A stretch of 36,296 bases of DNA from contig NZ_JACJPG010000436.1 of the NCBI RefSeq assembly GCF_014695955.1, forward strand, positions 1-36,296. Direction: 5' to 3'. The translations under genes were made by a program, and so were the position numbers. The notes beneath the pieces are model-generated. The model searched no databases and was not told where the DNA came from. It saw only the letters and a program-made list of their open reading frames with translations. Shown here one piece after another: positions 18,235 through 25,546 of the stretch. The stretch comes from Leptolyngbya sp. FACHB-36 (GTDB taxonomy: Bacteria; Cyanobacteriota; Cyanobacteriia; Leptolyngbyales; Leptolyngbyaceae). Within the stretch, counting starts at the first letter, position 1. Each line of letters begins with the position of its first letter.

Positions 18235-18603
18235 TTATAGTAAATCTCGATACATTGAGATCTCATCAACTCGCAGTTCGTAGGGCAGTTCTTGCGCGTC
18301 GGGGGGACAGATGCGAATCTTTGCGTCCTTGGAAAATTCAGCCAGTTGCGTTCCCAAGAGAACTAAGTTGTTTACCACGCGCCAATTCACCGTCATGTCT
18401 GGACATTGAATCACGAGCATCATGGCGCTGGCGTCGATCGTGACGTACCACTCGCAGCTTGATAATACAGACTGCGTAACGCCATCGCACGACTCAAACA
18501 AATATTTGGCGATCGAGGCTTCAAGCTGCTGGCGCAGCAGGGCATCGAGTTGATCCACCTGAGGCGGCGGCAAATCATCGGGTGGAAGGAAAGGCGTCAT
18601 CAT
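18235..18603 (-). CDS. Hypothetical protein
   Basis: This protein of about 122 residues does not match a family I can name. It begins with a proline-rich stretch (FLPPDDLPPPQVDQLDALL) and continues with a helix (QQLEASIAKYLFESC) and alternating beta-like segments (WYVTIDASAMMLVIQCP, WRVVNNLVLLGTQLAEF, KIRICPP). This suggests a small globular cytoplasmic alpha/beta protein. The frame opens at a GTG (18615), but I prefer the ATG at 18601-18603 (second ATG next to it); there is no SD in either case. Codon use resembles the neighbours, so it is likely native. It stands alone between htpX and the Nudix operon. Confidence 0.7.
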   Translation of the reverse strand: MMTPFLPPDDLPPPQVDQLDALLRQQLEASIAKYLFESCDGVTQSVLSSCEWYVTIDASAMMLVIQCPDMTVNWRVVNNLVLLGTQLAEFSKDAKIRICPPDAQELPYELRVDEISMYRDLL

Positions 18604-18746
18604 AAATTCACTCACTCATTGCTACAGCGAGACAGTTGAGCCGCTCAGTCTTAGTCCTAACAAGCCCGATGCATAATGCTGCTGAACTTAAGAATGATTT
18701 AGCAAGAACTCTCAAAACGCTTCGGGGTTGCTTACAAATCCTTACT

Positions 18747-19172
18747 TCATTCGCTCCAATAATCATTCAAGAAACTTAGCGCACATTGTGTCGTTAAGGT
18801 TGTATCAACCGGGAGATTCGTAAGGTCAAACCAGCGCAAATCGCTGTGCTTATTTGGTTCCATGTTTTTGGGAATGCCCGCGATAATTTTTACTAAAAAA
18901 ACGGGTGCGACCCAATGAACCGCCGCTTCGGGCAGGATATGATTCACAACACCTAGCAGCCTGAGAATTTCGCAATCGACTGATAACTCCTCTTTAACTT
19001 CTCGTCGAATCGCATTTTCGATCGTCTCACCAAACTCGACAGCCCCACCTTGAATGCTCCAACAGCCTGCTTCTGGCTCTTTCAACCGCTTTAGCAGCAG
19101 AATGCGATCGTGTTCGACAATCACGGCTCCAACCCCAACTCCAATGTAGTCTTTTCCCTTCTGAGGCATCAT
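18747..19172 (-). CDS. Nudix hydrolase
   Basis: The Nudix box is complete: Gly43 (QGGAVEFGE), five residues, Glu49, seven residues, then Arg57-Glu58-Val59-Lys60-Glu61-Glu62 (IRREVKEELSV). Ser64 stands where Gly is usual, a common variant. Such enzymes cleave nucleoside diphosphates linked to another moiety; the substrate is unknown. The correct start is the ATG at 19170-19172 (MMPQKGKDY), because it overlaps the TGA of the preceding acetyltransferase as ATGA (19169-19172), the mark of translational coupling. The frame would also open at an upstream TTG inside that gene. The protein is 141 aa. It is the last of three genes in an operon with the acetyltransferase and LOG protein. Confidence 0.92.
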   Translation of the reverse strand: MMPQKGKDYIGVGVGAVIVEHDRILLLKRLKEPEAGCWSIQGGAVEFGETIENAIRREVKEELSVDCEILRLLGVVNHILPEAAVHWVAPVFLVKIIAGIPKNMEPNKHSDLRWFDLTNLPVDTTLTTQCALSFLNDYWSE

Positions 19173-19735
19173 GGCAGAGGCTGTACGTGGTAAGCGGCAC
19201 GATCGGACTGACAATCAGGCTGATAGGTGAGTCGATCGATCGAGAAGTACAGCAGGTCCAAGCCATTTTCAACGACGCGCTTGTCAAGGCGAAATCCTGC
19301 CCGCTGCACTACGTTGGCAGACGCTAGATTTGCGACATCCGTGTTCGCCACAATTTGCTGGAGCCGTTGAGCTTCAAATGCGTAGCGAACAATGGCTTTT
19401 ACCGCTTCGGTGGCGAAGCCTCGTCCCCAGTAGTCGGGATGCAAGCCATAAAGCATCTGTAGCTGTTCCGATTCTTCAACGTCGCTAAAGCCAGCAAACC
19501 CAATCAAATCCGTTGTCTCTTGAAGAAAAACGCACCACTGCCCCAAACCTTGCTGCTGAAAGCAGGCCAGAGCACGATCGATGGCGGCAGCAGCCCATGC
19601 CTTCGACACAACGTTGTCATCGAATAAATATCGCCGCACATGGGGATCGGTCCACAGCGCGTGAAGCGCGTCTAAATCCTCAAGCGTGTAAGGACGCAGC
19701 CTTAAGCGATCGGTGTAGAGTTCAACGAGTGTCAT
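19169..19735 (-). CDS. RimJ/RimL-type GNAT acetyltransferase
   Basis: The N-terminus TDRLRLRPYTLEDLDALHALW and the acetyl-CoA loop LHPDYWGRGFATEAVKAIVRYAF identify the RimJ/RimL-like branch, which acetylates protein N-termini, amino acids or small molecules. ANTDVANLASANVVQRAGF is the usual C-terminal helix with the Asn/Ser pair. The length is 188 aa. It starts at the ATG at 19733-19735, only 3 bp after the stop of the LOG gene, and ends in the start codon of the Nudix gene (ATGA). The three therefore form one tight operon. Substrate unknown. Confidence 0.9.
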   Translation of the reverse strand: MTLVELYTDRLRLRPYTLEDLDALHALWTDPHVRRYLFDDNVVSKAWAAAAIDRALACFQQQGLGQWCVFLQETTDLIGFAGFSDVEESEQLQMLYGLHPDYWGRGFATEAVKAIVRYAFEAQRLQQIVANTDVANLASANVVQRAGFRLDKRVVENGLDLLYFSIDRLTYQPDCQSDRAAYHVQPLP

Positions 19736-19738
19736 GGT

Positions 19739-20320
19739 TCAGGCTTGGTCCGATCGAATCCACTTGTCCACAAATTGCGGCTGGTACTCGGCTAGTAACG
19801 TCAATAAGCGTTCCGGTTCTGATGCTTCTAGCACCAGATTACGCAAGGCAGGCTTGAGGAACTGTTCCCTTACGGCATGATCAAACAAGGTCAGCAGCGA
19901 ATCGTAATAGCCTGCCACATTCAACAGCCCGTGTGGTTTTTGATGCAGCCCTAGCTGCGCCCACGTTAGGACCTCGCAGAATTCTTCCAGCGTGCCATAG
20001 CCGCCAGGAAGCGCCACAAAGGCATCCGACAACTCTGCCATCAGCGCTTTGCGATCGTGCATCGAATTCACCACGTGCAGCTTCGTCAGTCCTGTATGAG
20101 CAATTTCCTTAGTAGCCAAAAATTCTGGGATCACGCCGATCACGTTGCCGCCTGCAGTTAGAACCGCATCCGCTACAGTGCCCATTAGCCCTACGTTGCC
20201 GCCGCCGTACACCAGCGTCAATCCATGCTGCGCGATCGCGTTACCCATCGCCTGCGCTGCCTGTCGATAGACCGATCGCGTCCCAAAACTTGAACCGCAA
20301 AACACACAAATGCTGTTCAC
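19739..20320 (-). CDS. LOG-family (TIGR00730-type) Rossmann-fold protein
   Basis: LOG proteins are cytokinin riboside 5'-monophosphate phosphoribohydrolases in plants and many bacteria; others in the family are nucleotide-5'-monophosphate nucleosidases or nucleotide-binding proteins. The motif PGGYGTLEE (105-113) is intact, with catalytic Glu113 and the conserved Arg90-Lys91 in MHDRKALM. VYGGGNVGLMG is the nucleotide-binding loop. The length is 193 aa. The start is a GTG (20318-20320), supported by a very strong SD, AAGGAGGAG, four bases upstream. It is the first gene of the LOG / acetyltransferase / Nudix operon. Cytokinin activity is inference from the family only. Confidence 0.93.
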   Translation of the reverse strand: MNSICVFCGSSFGTRSVYRQAAQAMGNAIAQHGLTLVYGGGNVGLMGTVADAVLTAGGNVIGVIPEFLATKEIAHTGLTKLHVVNSMHDRKALMAELSDAFVALPGGYGTLEEFCEVLTWAQLGLHQKPHGLLNVAGYYDSLLTLFDHAVREQFLKPALRNLVLEASEPERLLTLLAEYQPQFVDKWIRSDQA

Positions 20321-20445
20321 AACTCCTCCTTATTGCAGCGGTTTCCACGTCGCAGCGTACCGGATGCACGATGAAAAACTTCTCTGCAATTTACCTCACG
20401 TTTTATAACTTTCTAGAAATTTAGTGATCGTGGCTGTCCTTGTAT

Positions 20446-20459
20446 GGTACATTTGTACC
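20446..20459. promoter_or_regulatory. Candidate LexA box
   Basis: GGTACATTTGTACC matches, at every constrained position, the RGTACNNNDGTWCB consensus described for cyanobacterial and Gram-positive LexA. It is the core of a 16-bp palindrome (TGGTACATTTGTACCA, 20445-20460) in the 204-bp region between the divergent LOG operon and the gene at 20525. TATAGA at 20464-20469 could be a -10 for the plus-strand gene, which would place the box over the promoter. GTA-N6-TAC spacing excludes a normal NtcA site. Confidence 0.45.
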
Positions 20460-20524
20460 AAATTATAGAAAACAGTATAAGCGTACTAACTAGTCCCTTA
20501 TTAGATTAGCTGGATGTCGCCATC

Positions 20525-21535
20525 ATGGAAAAGCCTCAAGCCCGATTACGATCGCCCAGAGCCTTCCCAACGGAGCAAAATCTGGCGAAGCAGCCCGAAC
20601 CCTTTGAGCCACTGCCCAACCCTACCGAAATTCACCCGGTACCGGACCCGCCTGCCGCTGCAAAAAAGTCTCGCAGCAAGCGCAAGCCTGTGATGACCTT
20701 TCGGCAGGTGTGGGAGACAAATCAGCAGTTGGTGACGGATGAACTTAAACGGTTAGAAGTGCAAGCCGAACGCATCAATCACTTGCTGGCACGCACCAAA
20801 CTGCGATCGCAGTCTGCGCCAATTCAGTCGATCGCTCAGCCATTGCCCACTGAACCTGACGCCGAGGACACCTCCAACAACGACCTCGACAGCTTGCAGA
20901 TGCAGGCAAAACGCATCAATCAACTGCTGGCAGATCTGCATACGGCGATCGCGGAAGCCCGTGAGATGACCTCAGATCCCGCGATTTCAGATCCTACAAT
21001 TTCAGGTCCTGTGATTTCGAATCCTGCGGTTTCAAATCCTGCGATTTCAAATCCCACGATCGTGCCTCCTACTCCGGCTCCGGCTTCCAATCCACCTGAA
21101 TCCACAGCGGACTTGTCCCCTGAAACCGCTGAGGCTGCCGCCGCTTTGCGTCACCTTGCAAGTCGGGAGCGAGCCTCGCTACCCGATCGCCCCCCAACTC
21201 CCGTCGTGGCTCAGCCACCGCTGGTTCGTCCGCCTTCGTTGCGCAAATCCAAACCTCGAAAATTTCAGCTACGCCAGCTTCTACAGCTTCCGCGAAAACC
21301 AATCGATCGTCTGGGCGATGCCGCGCTGTGGATTGTTCTTGCGGTGGTGGCGCGGATTGGCTGTCGCTTGCTGCTGGTGGCAGTTCCGACGCTGACGCCG
21401 ATCGTGTTGCTGCTGATGCTAGCTCCGGCGACGTTTGCGGTGTATTTGGCAATCTTTACGCCAAAGGCAGGCGTTCTCTCAATTTACCGATTATTCCTCG
21501 TCACTCTAGGTCTACTACTTGGCGGCAAACTCTAA
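20525..21535 (+). CDS. Hypothetical membrane-anchored protein with repeats
   Basis: This 336-aa protein is of unknown family. The N-terminal half is charged and proline-rich, and contains a duplicated helical motif, LKRLEVQAERINHLLAR (about residue 75) and LDSLQMQAKRINQLLAD (about 121), likely a short coiled coil. A tandem of six five-residue repeats of the form (D/G/N)-P-x-(I/V)-(S/V) follows (about 151-180), then a proline-rich linker and a basic stretch (KSKPRKFQLRQLLQLPRK). The C-terminus has two hydrophobic segments (DAALWIVLAVVARIGCRLLLVAV and TLTPIVLLLMLAPATFAVYLAIF) and a weaker third. The layout suggests a cytoplasmic coiled coil tethered to the membrane at its C-terminus. A candidate LexA box lies upstream. 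The next gene starts 13 bp after its stop. Confidence 0.75.
   Translation: MEKPQARLRSPRAFPTEQNLAKQPEPFEPLPNPTEIHPVPDPPAAAKKSRSKRKPVMTFRQVWETNQQLVTDELKRLEVQAERINHLLARTKLRSQSAPIQSIAQPLPTEPDAEDTSNNDLDSLQMQAKRINQLLADLHTAIAEAREMTSDPAISDPTISGPVISNPAVSNPAISNPTIVPPTPAPASNPPESTADLSPETAEAAAALRHLASRERASLPDRPPTPVVAQPPLVRPPSLRKSKPRKFQLRQLLQLPRKPIDRLGDAALWIVLAVVARIGCRLLLVAVPTLTPIVLLLMLAPATFAVYLAIFTPKAGVLSIYRLFLVTLGLLLGGKL
20975..21064 (+). repeat. Six tandem 15-bp units coding (D/G/N)P-x-(I/V)-(S/V)
   Basis: The units run from 20975 to 21064 inside the preceding gene and differ mostly at third or first codon positions (for example GATCCCGCGATTTCA, AATCCTGCGGTTTCA). The number of units probably varies between strains. 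Confidence 0.8.
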
Positions 21536-21548
21536 TCTTCACGTTCCA

Positions 21549-21929
21549 ATGGACCATACCCCCATCCTTCCCAAGCAGCTTATGGCTGGCGGTACCCTAC
21601 TGCTGGCGCTGGGTCTGCTTCTGGACTTGCAGACGTTGCCCTCCTTTAATCAGAAGTCGTCTGACGAGCCGTGCCAGACCGTCGTTCAGTCGCAAGCTCG
21701 CCTGTCAAGGGCGCAGTTGGCGCAACTGCTGACCGTGCCCGAAGGCAATCGCAAGCAGCGCGTGCGGGCGATCGTCAAGGACCCATTTTGCAAACTGGCA
21801 GACCTCCAGGTGCGAGCGGGAGCCGTCGCCCAACGCGAAGCGTACCCGCTGGAGTTTGATCCTGAAACCTGGCTGGTTGTCCTCTACGAAGGCGAGCAAT
21901 ACGTCGGCTACCGCTTCGATGTTCGATAG
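21549..21929 (+). CDS. Hypothetical small anchored or exported protein
   Basis: This protein of about 126 aa has an N-terminal hydrophobic segment (LMAGGTLLLALGLLLDLQTL) that could be a signal anchor. A soluble domain follows with two cysteines (EPCQTV and DPFCKL) that could form a disulphide outside the cytoplasm. Its C-terminus (FDPETWLVVLYEGEQYVGYRFDV) looks like a small beta domain. The sequence VPEGNRKQRVRAIVKDPFCKL is the most conserved-looking part. I do not know the family. The start is the ATG at 21549, 13 bp after the upstream stop (a TTG at 21519 would overlap it, and an ATG at 21582 is also possible). It is probably co-transcribed with the gene at 20525. Confidence 0.72.
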   Translation: MDHTPILPKQLMAGGTLLLALGLLLDLQTLPSFNQKSSDEPCQTVVQSQARLSRAQLAQLLTVPEGNRKQRVRAIVKDPFCKLADLQVRAGAVAQREAYPLEFDPETWLVVLYEGEQYVGYRFDVR

Positions 21930-22000
21930 CTAGTAGCAAGTCGTCAAGTCATCCATACAAAACAGACCATCGATACAGAGAACCACTACTTCCTACAACA

Positions 22001-22933
22001 ATGAAGCCAACGTCCCTGGTCTTTCTCATCTTGCTCGCGGCAAGCCTGAGTGCGATTCAGCCTGCCTATGCTGACAGTGTCGCGCTGGATTTTTCTCCAC
22101 CTGATACCGAGCAGAGCGATCGCACACCCGATCGTGCTGACGAGGTTAGCCAGCGGGCATCGGAAGCGCCACGATCAGACGCGCCACGATCAGACGCGCT
22201 CAGTTTTTCACCGCAAACCGTGCGGGAACCACCAAAGATTCAGCCAGTCGCACGGCGATCGACTGACCCTACTGAATCTCCAGCTCAGTCTCCAGCGTCT
22301 GCTGATCTGTTTGTGGGTGGCTCCGATTCGCTAGTTGCCCGCACTGTCGGACATGCCGAGGGCACGCGCGGAGCCGACGGCAGCAAAACGTCTGCTTACC
22401 ACGGGCACCGCGATCCCGGCAATGGCGTGTGGAACCTGGGCAGCTTTTCCTTCCAGCACTGCCGCGAGGCGCAGTATCAGTGCCGCACACCGGAAGAAGC
22501 CGACGTGCACCAACTACGACGCTTGCAGGGTCAGGCACAAGCGTTGCAGGCGCGATCGCGGACCACGGGTGTAGAGATGACGCTGGAAGAGCAGCTCAAC
22601 GGCATCGACTTGGCGAATCAAGCTCCCCTTGCTGCCCTCGGTTCGCCAGGATACGTCGAACGGCTAAAGCAGGCGCACCAGCTAGGTCTGCGAGGCTCAG
22701 ATGCCGTTCTTTGGGCGCGAGTGCGCTCTTACTGGAATCCGGAGCAAAATCGCTGGGATGCTCCAGGACTCGGCAATACAGAGGCTGGCATTACTCACGA
22801 TCAAGCACGTCGTCAACAAGCCATTGATCACGCGATGCGGCACCGCACGTCCATTGCACGACGCGATGAGCGAGCACAGCGAAACCAGGTAGCGGAGCAA
22901 ATTATTTTTCAGGATTTACCCAAACAGAATTAG
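22001..22933 (+). CDS. Exported hypothetical protein, possibly lysozyme-like
   Basis: The ATG at 22001 opens a 310-aa protein with a clear signal peptide (SLVFLILLAASLSAIQPAYA, cleavage after AYA near residue 24). A low-complexity stretch includes a 15-bp direct duplication (22166-22180 and 22181-22195, coding APRSD twice). The mature domain begins about residue 105 with VARTVGHAEGTRGADG, YHGHRDPGNGVWNLGSFS and two cysteines (QHCREAQYQC). It continues through LNGIDLANQAPLAAL, RSYWNPEQNRWDAPGLGN and a Arg/His-rich tail. The first block, with a single conserved-looking Glu followed by small residues, is reminiscent of goose-type or phage-type lysozyme active sites, but this is only a guess. It is the third plus-strand gene in a row, after a 71-bp gap. 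Confidence 0.75.
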   Translation: MKPTSLVFLILLAASLSAIQPAYADSVALDFSPPDTEQSDRTPDRADEVSQRASEAPRSDAPRSDALSFSPQTVREPPKIQPVARRSTDPTESPAQSPASADLFVGGSDSLVARTVGHAEGTRGADGSKTSAYHGHRDPGNGVWNLGSFSFQHCREAQYQCRTPEEADVHQLRRLQGQAQALQARSRTTGVEMTLEEQLNGIDLANQAPLAALGSPGYVERLKQAHQLGLRGSDAVLWARVRSYWNPEQNRWDAPGLGNTEAGITHDQARRQQAIDHAMRHRTSIARRDERAQRNQVAEQIIFQDLPKQN

Positions 22934-23058
22934 CCCGATCGTAGATAGGTAGGGTGCTGTATGGGCTGCGCTGTTCAAGAAAAGCGATCGTGTCACGGAG
23001 CCGAAGGACACCGTTTCAGATGGTAAACTCGTTGCTGGAAATCGCCTTAACACTGGAT

Positions 23059-23085
23059 TGATTGAATCAAGCACTGATTTAATCA
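23059..23085 (+). promoter_or_regulatory. Twin palindromes upstream of exbB-exbD
   Basis: TGATTGAATCA (23059-23069) and TGATTTAATCA (23075-23085) are two copies of the palindrome TGATTNAATCA with centres 16 bp apart, so both would lie on nearly the same helix face. TATTAA at 23099-23104 could be a -10 element. The position, 145 bp before exbB, fits an operator. ExbBD genes are often iron-regulated through Fur, but this is not a standard Fur box. Confidence 0.35.
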
Positions 23086-23229
23086 GGCACTCAGGCTCTA
23101 TTAAACTTTGCTTAACCATGAGCCAGAGCCGTTCAGGTATTCTAGGCGTCAGGAGCAGTGTGTTAAGAACCTAGAAGTGCACCTGCGCTGTTGCACCGTC
23201 CCCGTTCGTGTCATTCTGATTTAGGCTTT

Positions 23230-23919
23230 ATGGCTGCTAATGTGTTTCAAGAGTTCGTGGCGAAGGGCGGTCCAATCATGTACCCGCTGGTGGGACTGTC
23301 GATCGCAACCTTAGCCTGCGCGATGGAACGGGGAGTGTTCTGGTTCAAAACGCTAAGAAGCGAACGAAAAATTGTTCAAGACGTGATGGAGACGGCTCGC
23401 TATAGTCTGACGGAAGCACGAGAAATTGCCGCACAGGCAGCAGTCACTCCGATCGGTCGGTTCCTGCTGGCTCCACTGAAGCTGAATCATCCAACGCCTG
23501 ACACCTTCCGGTTGGCGCTGGAAGCAGCAGGCGAAAAAGAGTTTGTCCAGATGCGGAAGGGAGACAAGCTGCTAGAAACGGTGGTAGGAATTGCACCACT
23601 GCTGGGACTGCTTGGAACCGTGACGGGTCTGATTCGGACCTTCGTGAACCTGCGGATCGGTGAGGCGGGTGGTGGTGAGGGCACGGCTGAAGCGGCAGCG
23701 GGTATCGGTGAGGCGCTGATTGCAACCGCAGCCGGGATGATCGTCGCCATCTTGGCGCTGGCATTCTTCCGCGTGTTTGTCACGCTGCAAGCGCAACAGG
23801 TAGACTACTTCACTGAGATTGGCAGCGAGCTAGAGTTAATCTACCGTGAAGTCTGGTACGAGCCGTTTCTGAGCGATCGTCCTCGCCCTCCGGCATCGGA
23901 AGTGTCGATCCATAGTTAA
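23230..23919 (+). CDS. exbB: ExbB/TolQ/MotA-family proton channel protein
   Basis: ExbB forms the pentameric scaffold of the TonB-ExbBD motor that uses the proton gradient to energise outer-membrane import of iron chelates and other ligands. The first membrane segment (IMYPLVGLSIATLACAMERG) is followed by a cytoplasmic region and the pair of C-terminal segments VVGIAPLLGLLGTVTGLIRTF and GIGEALIATAAGMIVAILALAF, the MotA/TolQ/ExbB signature. The start is the ATG at 23230; the frame opens at a TTG 13 codons earlier. The length is 229 aa. exbD follows after 50 bp. No tonB or receptor gene is in the window. Confidence 0.9.
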   Translation: MAANVFQEFVAKGGPIMYPLVGLSIATLACAMERGVFWFKTLRSERKIVQDVMETARYSLTEAREIAAQAAVTPIGRFLLAPLKLNHPTPDTFRLALEAAGEKEFVQMRKGDKLLETVVGIAPLLGLLGTVTGLIRTFVNLRIGEAGGGEGTAEAAAGIGEALIATAAGMIVAILALAFFRVFVTLQAQQVDYFTEIGSELELIYREVWYEPFLSDRPRPPASEVSIHS

Positions 23920-23969
23920 CTGCTGCAACCAGCGGCAGGTCCCAGCTAACCTCTAAAAGGAACGATCGG

Positions 23970-24380
23970 ATGAAGTTCAAAAAGCAGCACTCGGGTTCTG
24001 GAATGCCAGAGGTAAATCTGGTGCCGATGATGGACGTCATCATGACGATTCTGACCTTTTTCATCGTCGTGTCCATGACGCTGACAAACTTTCAGTCGGT
24101 GAAGGATGTAGCGCTGCCCAGCGCAGAGCAGGGAACAAGTTCAGATCGCCCGGTCGATCCACTGGTGGTTGGTGTCGATCGTCAGGGACAGACGATCGTC
24201 AACAACGTGGCGGTTAACGACACGCAGCTGGCGCAGCAAGTTGTCACCTACTTTCAGGGCAATCCCAAGGGAACGGTGGTGCTGAAAGCAGACAAGCAGT
24301 TAGCATACGAGAAGGTCGTGCAGGTGTTGGGAACGCTGCGAGATGTGGGCGGAGATCGCGTCTCGCTTGCGATCGAATAA
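23970..24380 (+). CDS. exbD: ExbD/TolR-family biopolymer transport protein
   Basis: ExbD is the single-span partner of ExbB. The proton-carrying aspartate is Asp22 in EVNLVPMMDVIMTILTFFIVV, the diagnostic motif of the family. The periplasmic domain follows (about residues 45-137), ending VGGDRVSLAIE. A strong SD (AAAGGAAC, 23957-23964) precedes the ATG. The length (136 aa) is normal. With exbB it makes a complete motor pair. Its stop lies only 8 bp from the convergent ACT-domain gene, without a visible terminator, so read-through into antisense is likely. Confidence 0.95.
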   Translation: MKFKKQHSGSGMPEVNLVPMMDVIMTILTFFIVVSMTLTNFQSVKDVALPSAEQGTSSDRPVDPLVVGVDRQGQTIVNNVAVNDTQLAQQVVTYFQGNPKGTVVLKADKQLAYEKVVQVLGTLRDVGGDRVSLAIE

Positions 24381-24388
24381 GCCGTTAA

Positions 24389-24772
24389 TTACGATTGAAT
24401 CTTGTGACCGCAGGCAGATAAGGTGTCGATCGCGGCAGCTAATTGCGCTTGTCTGACCAAGACGTAATCCGTCTCGTAGGTCGAAACGGCAAAGACGCTG
24501 ATTCCTGCTTCAGCTAGCGGTGCTGCCACCGCGACAAGAATTCCAGTCAAATTAAAGTCAAACGGACCTTCAAACTTCAGCGATCGCCAGCCCCGCTCAC
24601 ACACAACATCAGCAGGAATGTGCGCTTCGGGGCAGACGATCGACAGCTCATCCTGCGTTCGAGTCACTGAAAAGAACGACGCCGCCATCGCCCAGGTGGG
24701 GAGATCAGAGGCGCGATCGCATCGACAAATTGCTAGCGATTCAGGCAACACAGTTAGCGTCAGCGTAATCAC
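24389..24772 (-). CDS. ACT-domain-containing protein
   Basis: The sequence contains two ACT-like units. The C-terminal one is clear: KFEGPFDFNLTGILVAVAAPLAEAGISVFAVSTYETDYVLV is the CASTOR/ACT_7-type ligand-binding fold that senses amino acids. The N-terminal half (LTLTVLPESLAICRC ... DELSIVCPEAHIP) fits the partner half. The length is 127 aa, the typical free-standing size. The ligand is unknown, though such proteins often bind an amino acid and control biosynthesis. The start is GTG (24770-24772), with no visible SD. It is convergent with exbD. Confidence 0.85.
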   Translation of the reverse strand: MITLTLTVLPESLAICRCDRASDLPTWAMAASFFSVTRTQDELSIVCPEAHIPADVVCERGWRSLKFEGPFDFNLTGILVAVAAPLAEAGISVFAVSTYETDYVLVRQAQLAAAIDTLSACGHKIQS

Positions 24773-24928
24773 GTGAATTTGCGAATAACGTTTTTACATC
24801 TGCACGATCGCCATTAGATAACCTAGGATTCAACGCCGATCGTCAACAGTAGGCGACGAGCAATAACTGCATCACGGGTTATGAGGACCGAAGCAAAGAG
24901 TAAGGTCAACTACGGGATTATTGCTGCT

Positions 24929-25285
24929 CTAGTGAATTCGCTTCGAGAGCAGTTGCTCTTCGAGTGCTGCAATGCGATTGTAGGCGGCAGTTAGCTGAGC
25001 CGTGAGCCGTTGAATTTGAATTGCGGGGGATAGCTGACGTTCGCTTTGTTGCGTCGCCGCATCCAAGCTATCTCCATCCACAAGAATGTCTTTGTGTCCC
25101 ATTGAGGCATCTAAGCCACGTGCGCGATATCCTGAAGTCTCACCTTCTGAACGCTGAATTTGGTCCGATCCAAACTTACACTCTACCGCTACATCCGATA
25201 GTTTGCTGCTCAACTGCTCGATGCGCTGGGACAATGCCTCAACCTTTTCGCTCAGAATATTAACTTGCTCTTGTAGCATGTCCAT
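24929..25285 (-). CDS. Hypothetical coiled-coil protein
   Basis: This 118-aa protein begins with a clear leucine/valine heptad coil (LQEQVNILSEKVEALSQRIE, residues about 4-35). A polar, glycine- and serine-rich middle follows, and a second amphipathic helix at the C-terminus (IQRLTAQLTAAYNRIAALEEQ). One cysteine (VECKFG) is present. There is no enzyme motif. It is probably an oligomeric adaptor; nothing nearby suggests its partner. Two ATGs near the start (25285 and 25279) are possible. Composition is like the neighbours. Confidence 0.7.
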   Translation of the reverse strand: MDMLQEQVNILSEKVEALSQRIEQLSSKLSDVAVECKFGSDQIQRSEGETSGYRARGLDASMGHKDILVDGDSLDAATQQSERQLSPAIQIQRLTAQLTAAYNRIAALEEQLLSKRIH

Positions 25286-25546
25286 TGATGTCCCACTTCC
25301 CCGAGAATACTGCTCGCTAACTATTCTAGGCAGTGGCTCACTAAAATCGGATTGATTCCTGAATCATTTAACCTTTGGTTTGGAACCGTTGATTCCACCC
25401 GTTAAGCGTTAAAACTGGTTAAAAACTGTAACGCCAGTGGTAACTTAACAGTTGCTGACGGGTATTAGGGCATCGCCTGACCATTCAATTCAGAGAAAAA
25501 TCTTAGAATGAACGACAGAACGTAAATCCATTTCTATTGGAGAAGA

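Noticed and set aside
20446-20459. NtcA site in the palindrome GGTACATTTGTACC
   Set aside because: The GTA and TAC half-sites are separated by 6 bases instead of the 8 required for NtcA; a LexA-type box fits better.
20975-21064. CRISPR-like tandem repeat
   Set aside because: The 15-bp units are contiguous, without spacers, and lie in frame inside a coding gene; they are protein repeats.
22269-22538. Long antisense frames inside the exported protein gene and other GC-rich genes
   Set aside because: These are mirror frames of strong coding genes with no starts, SDs or family patterns.
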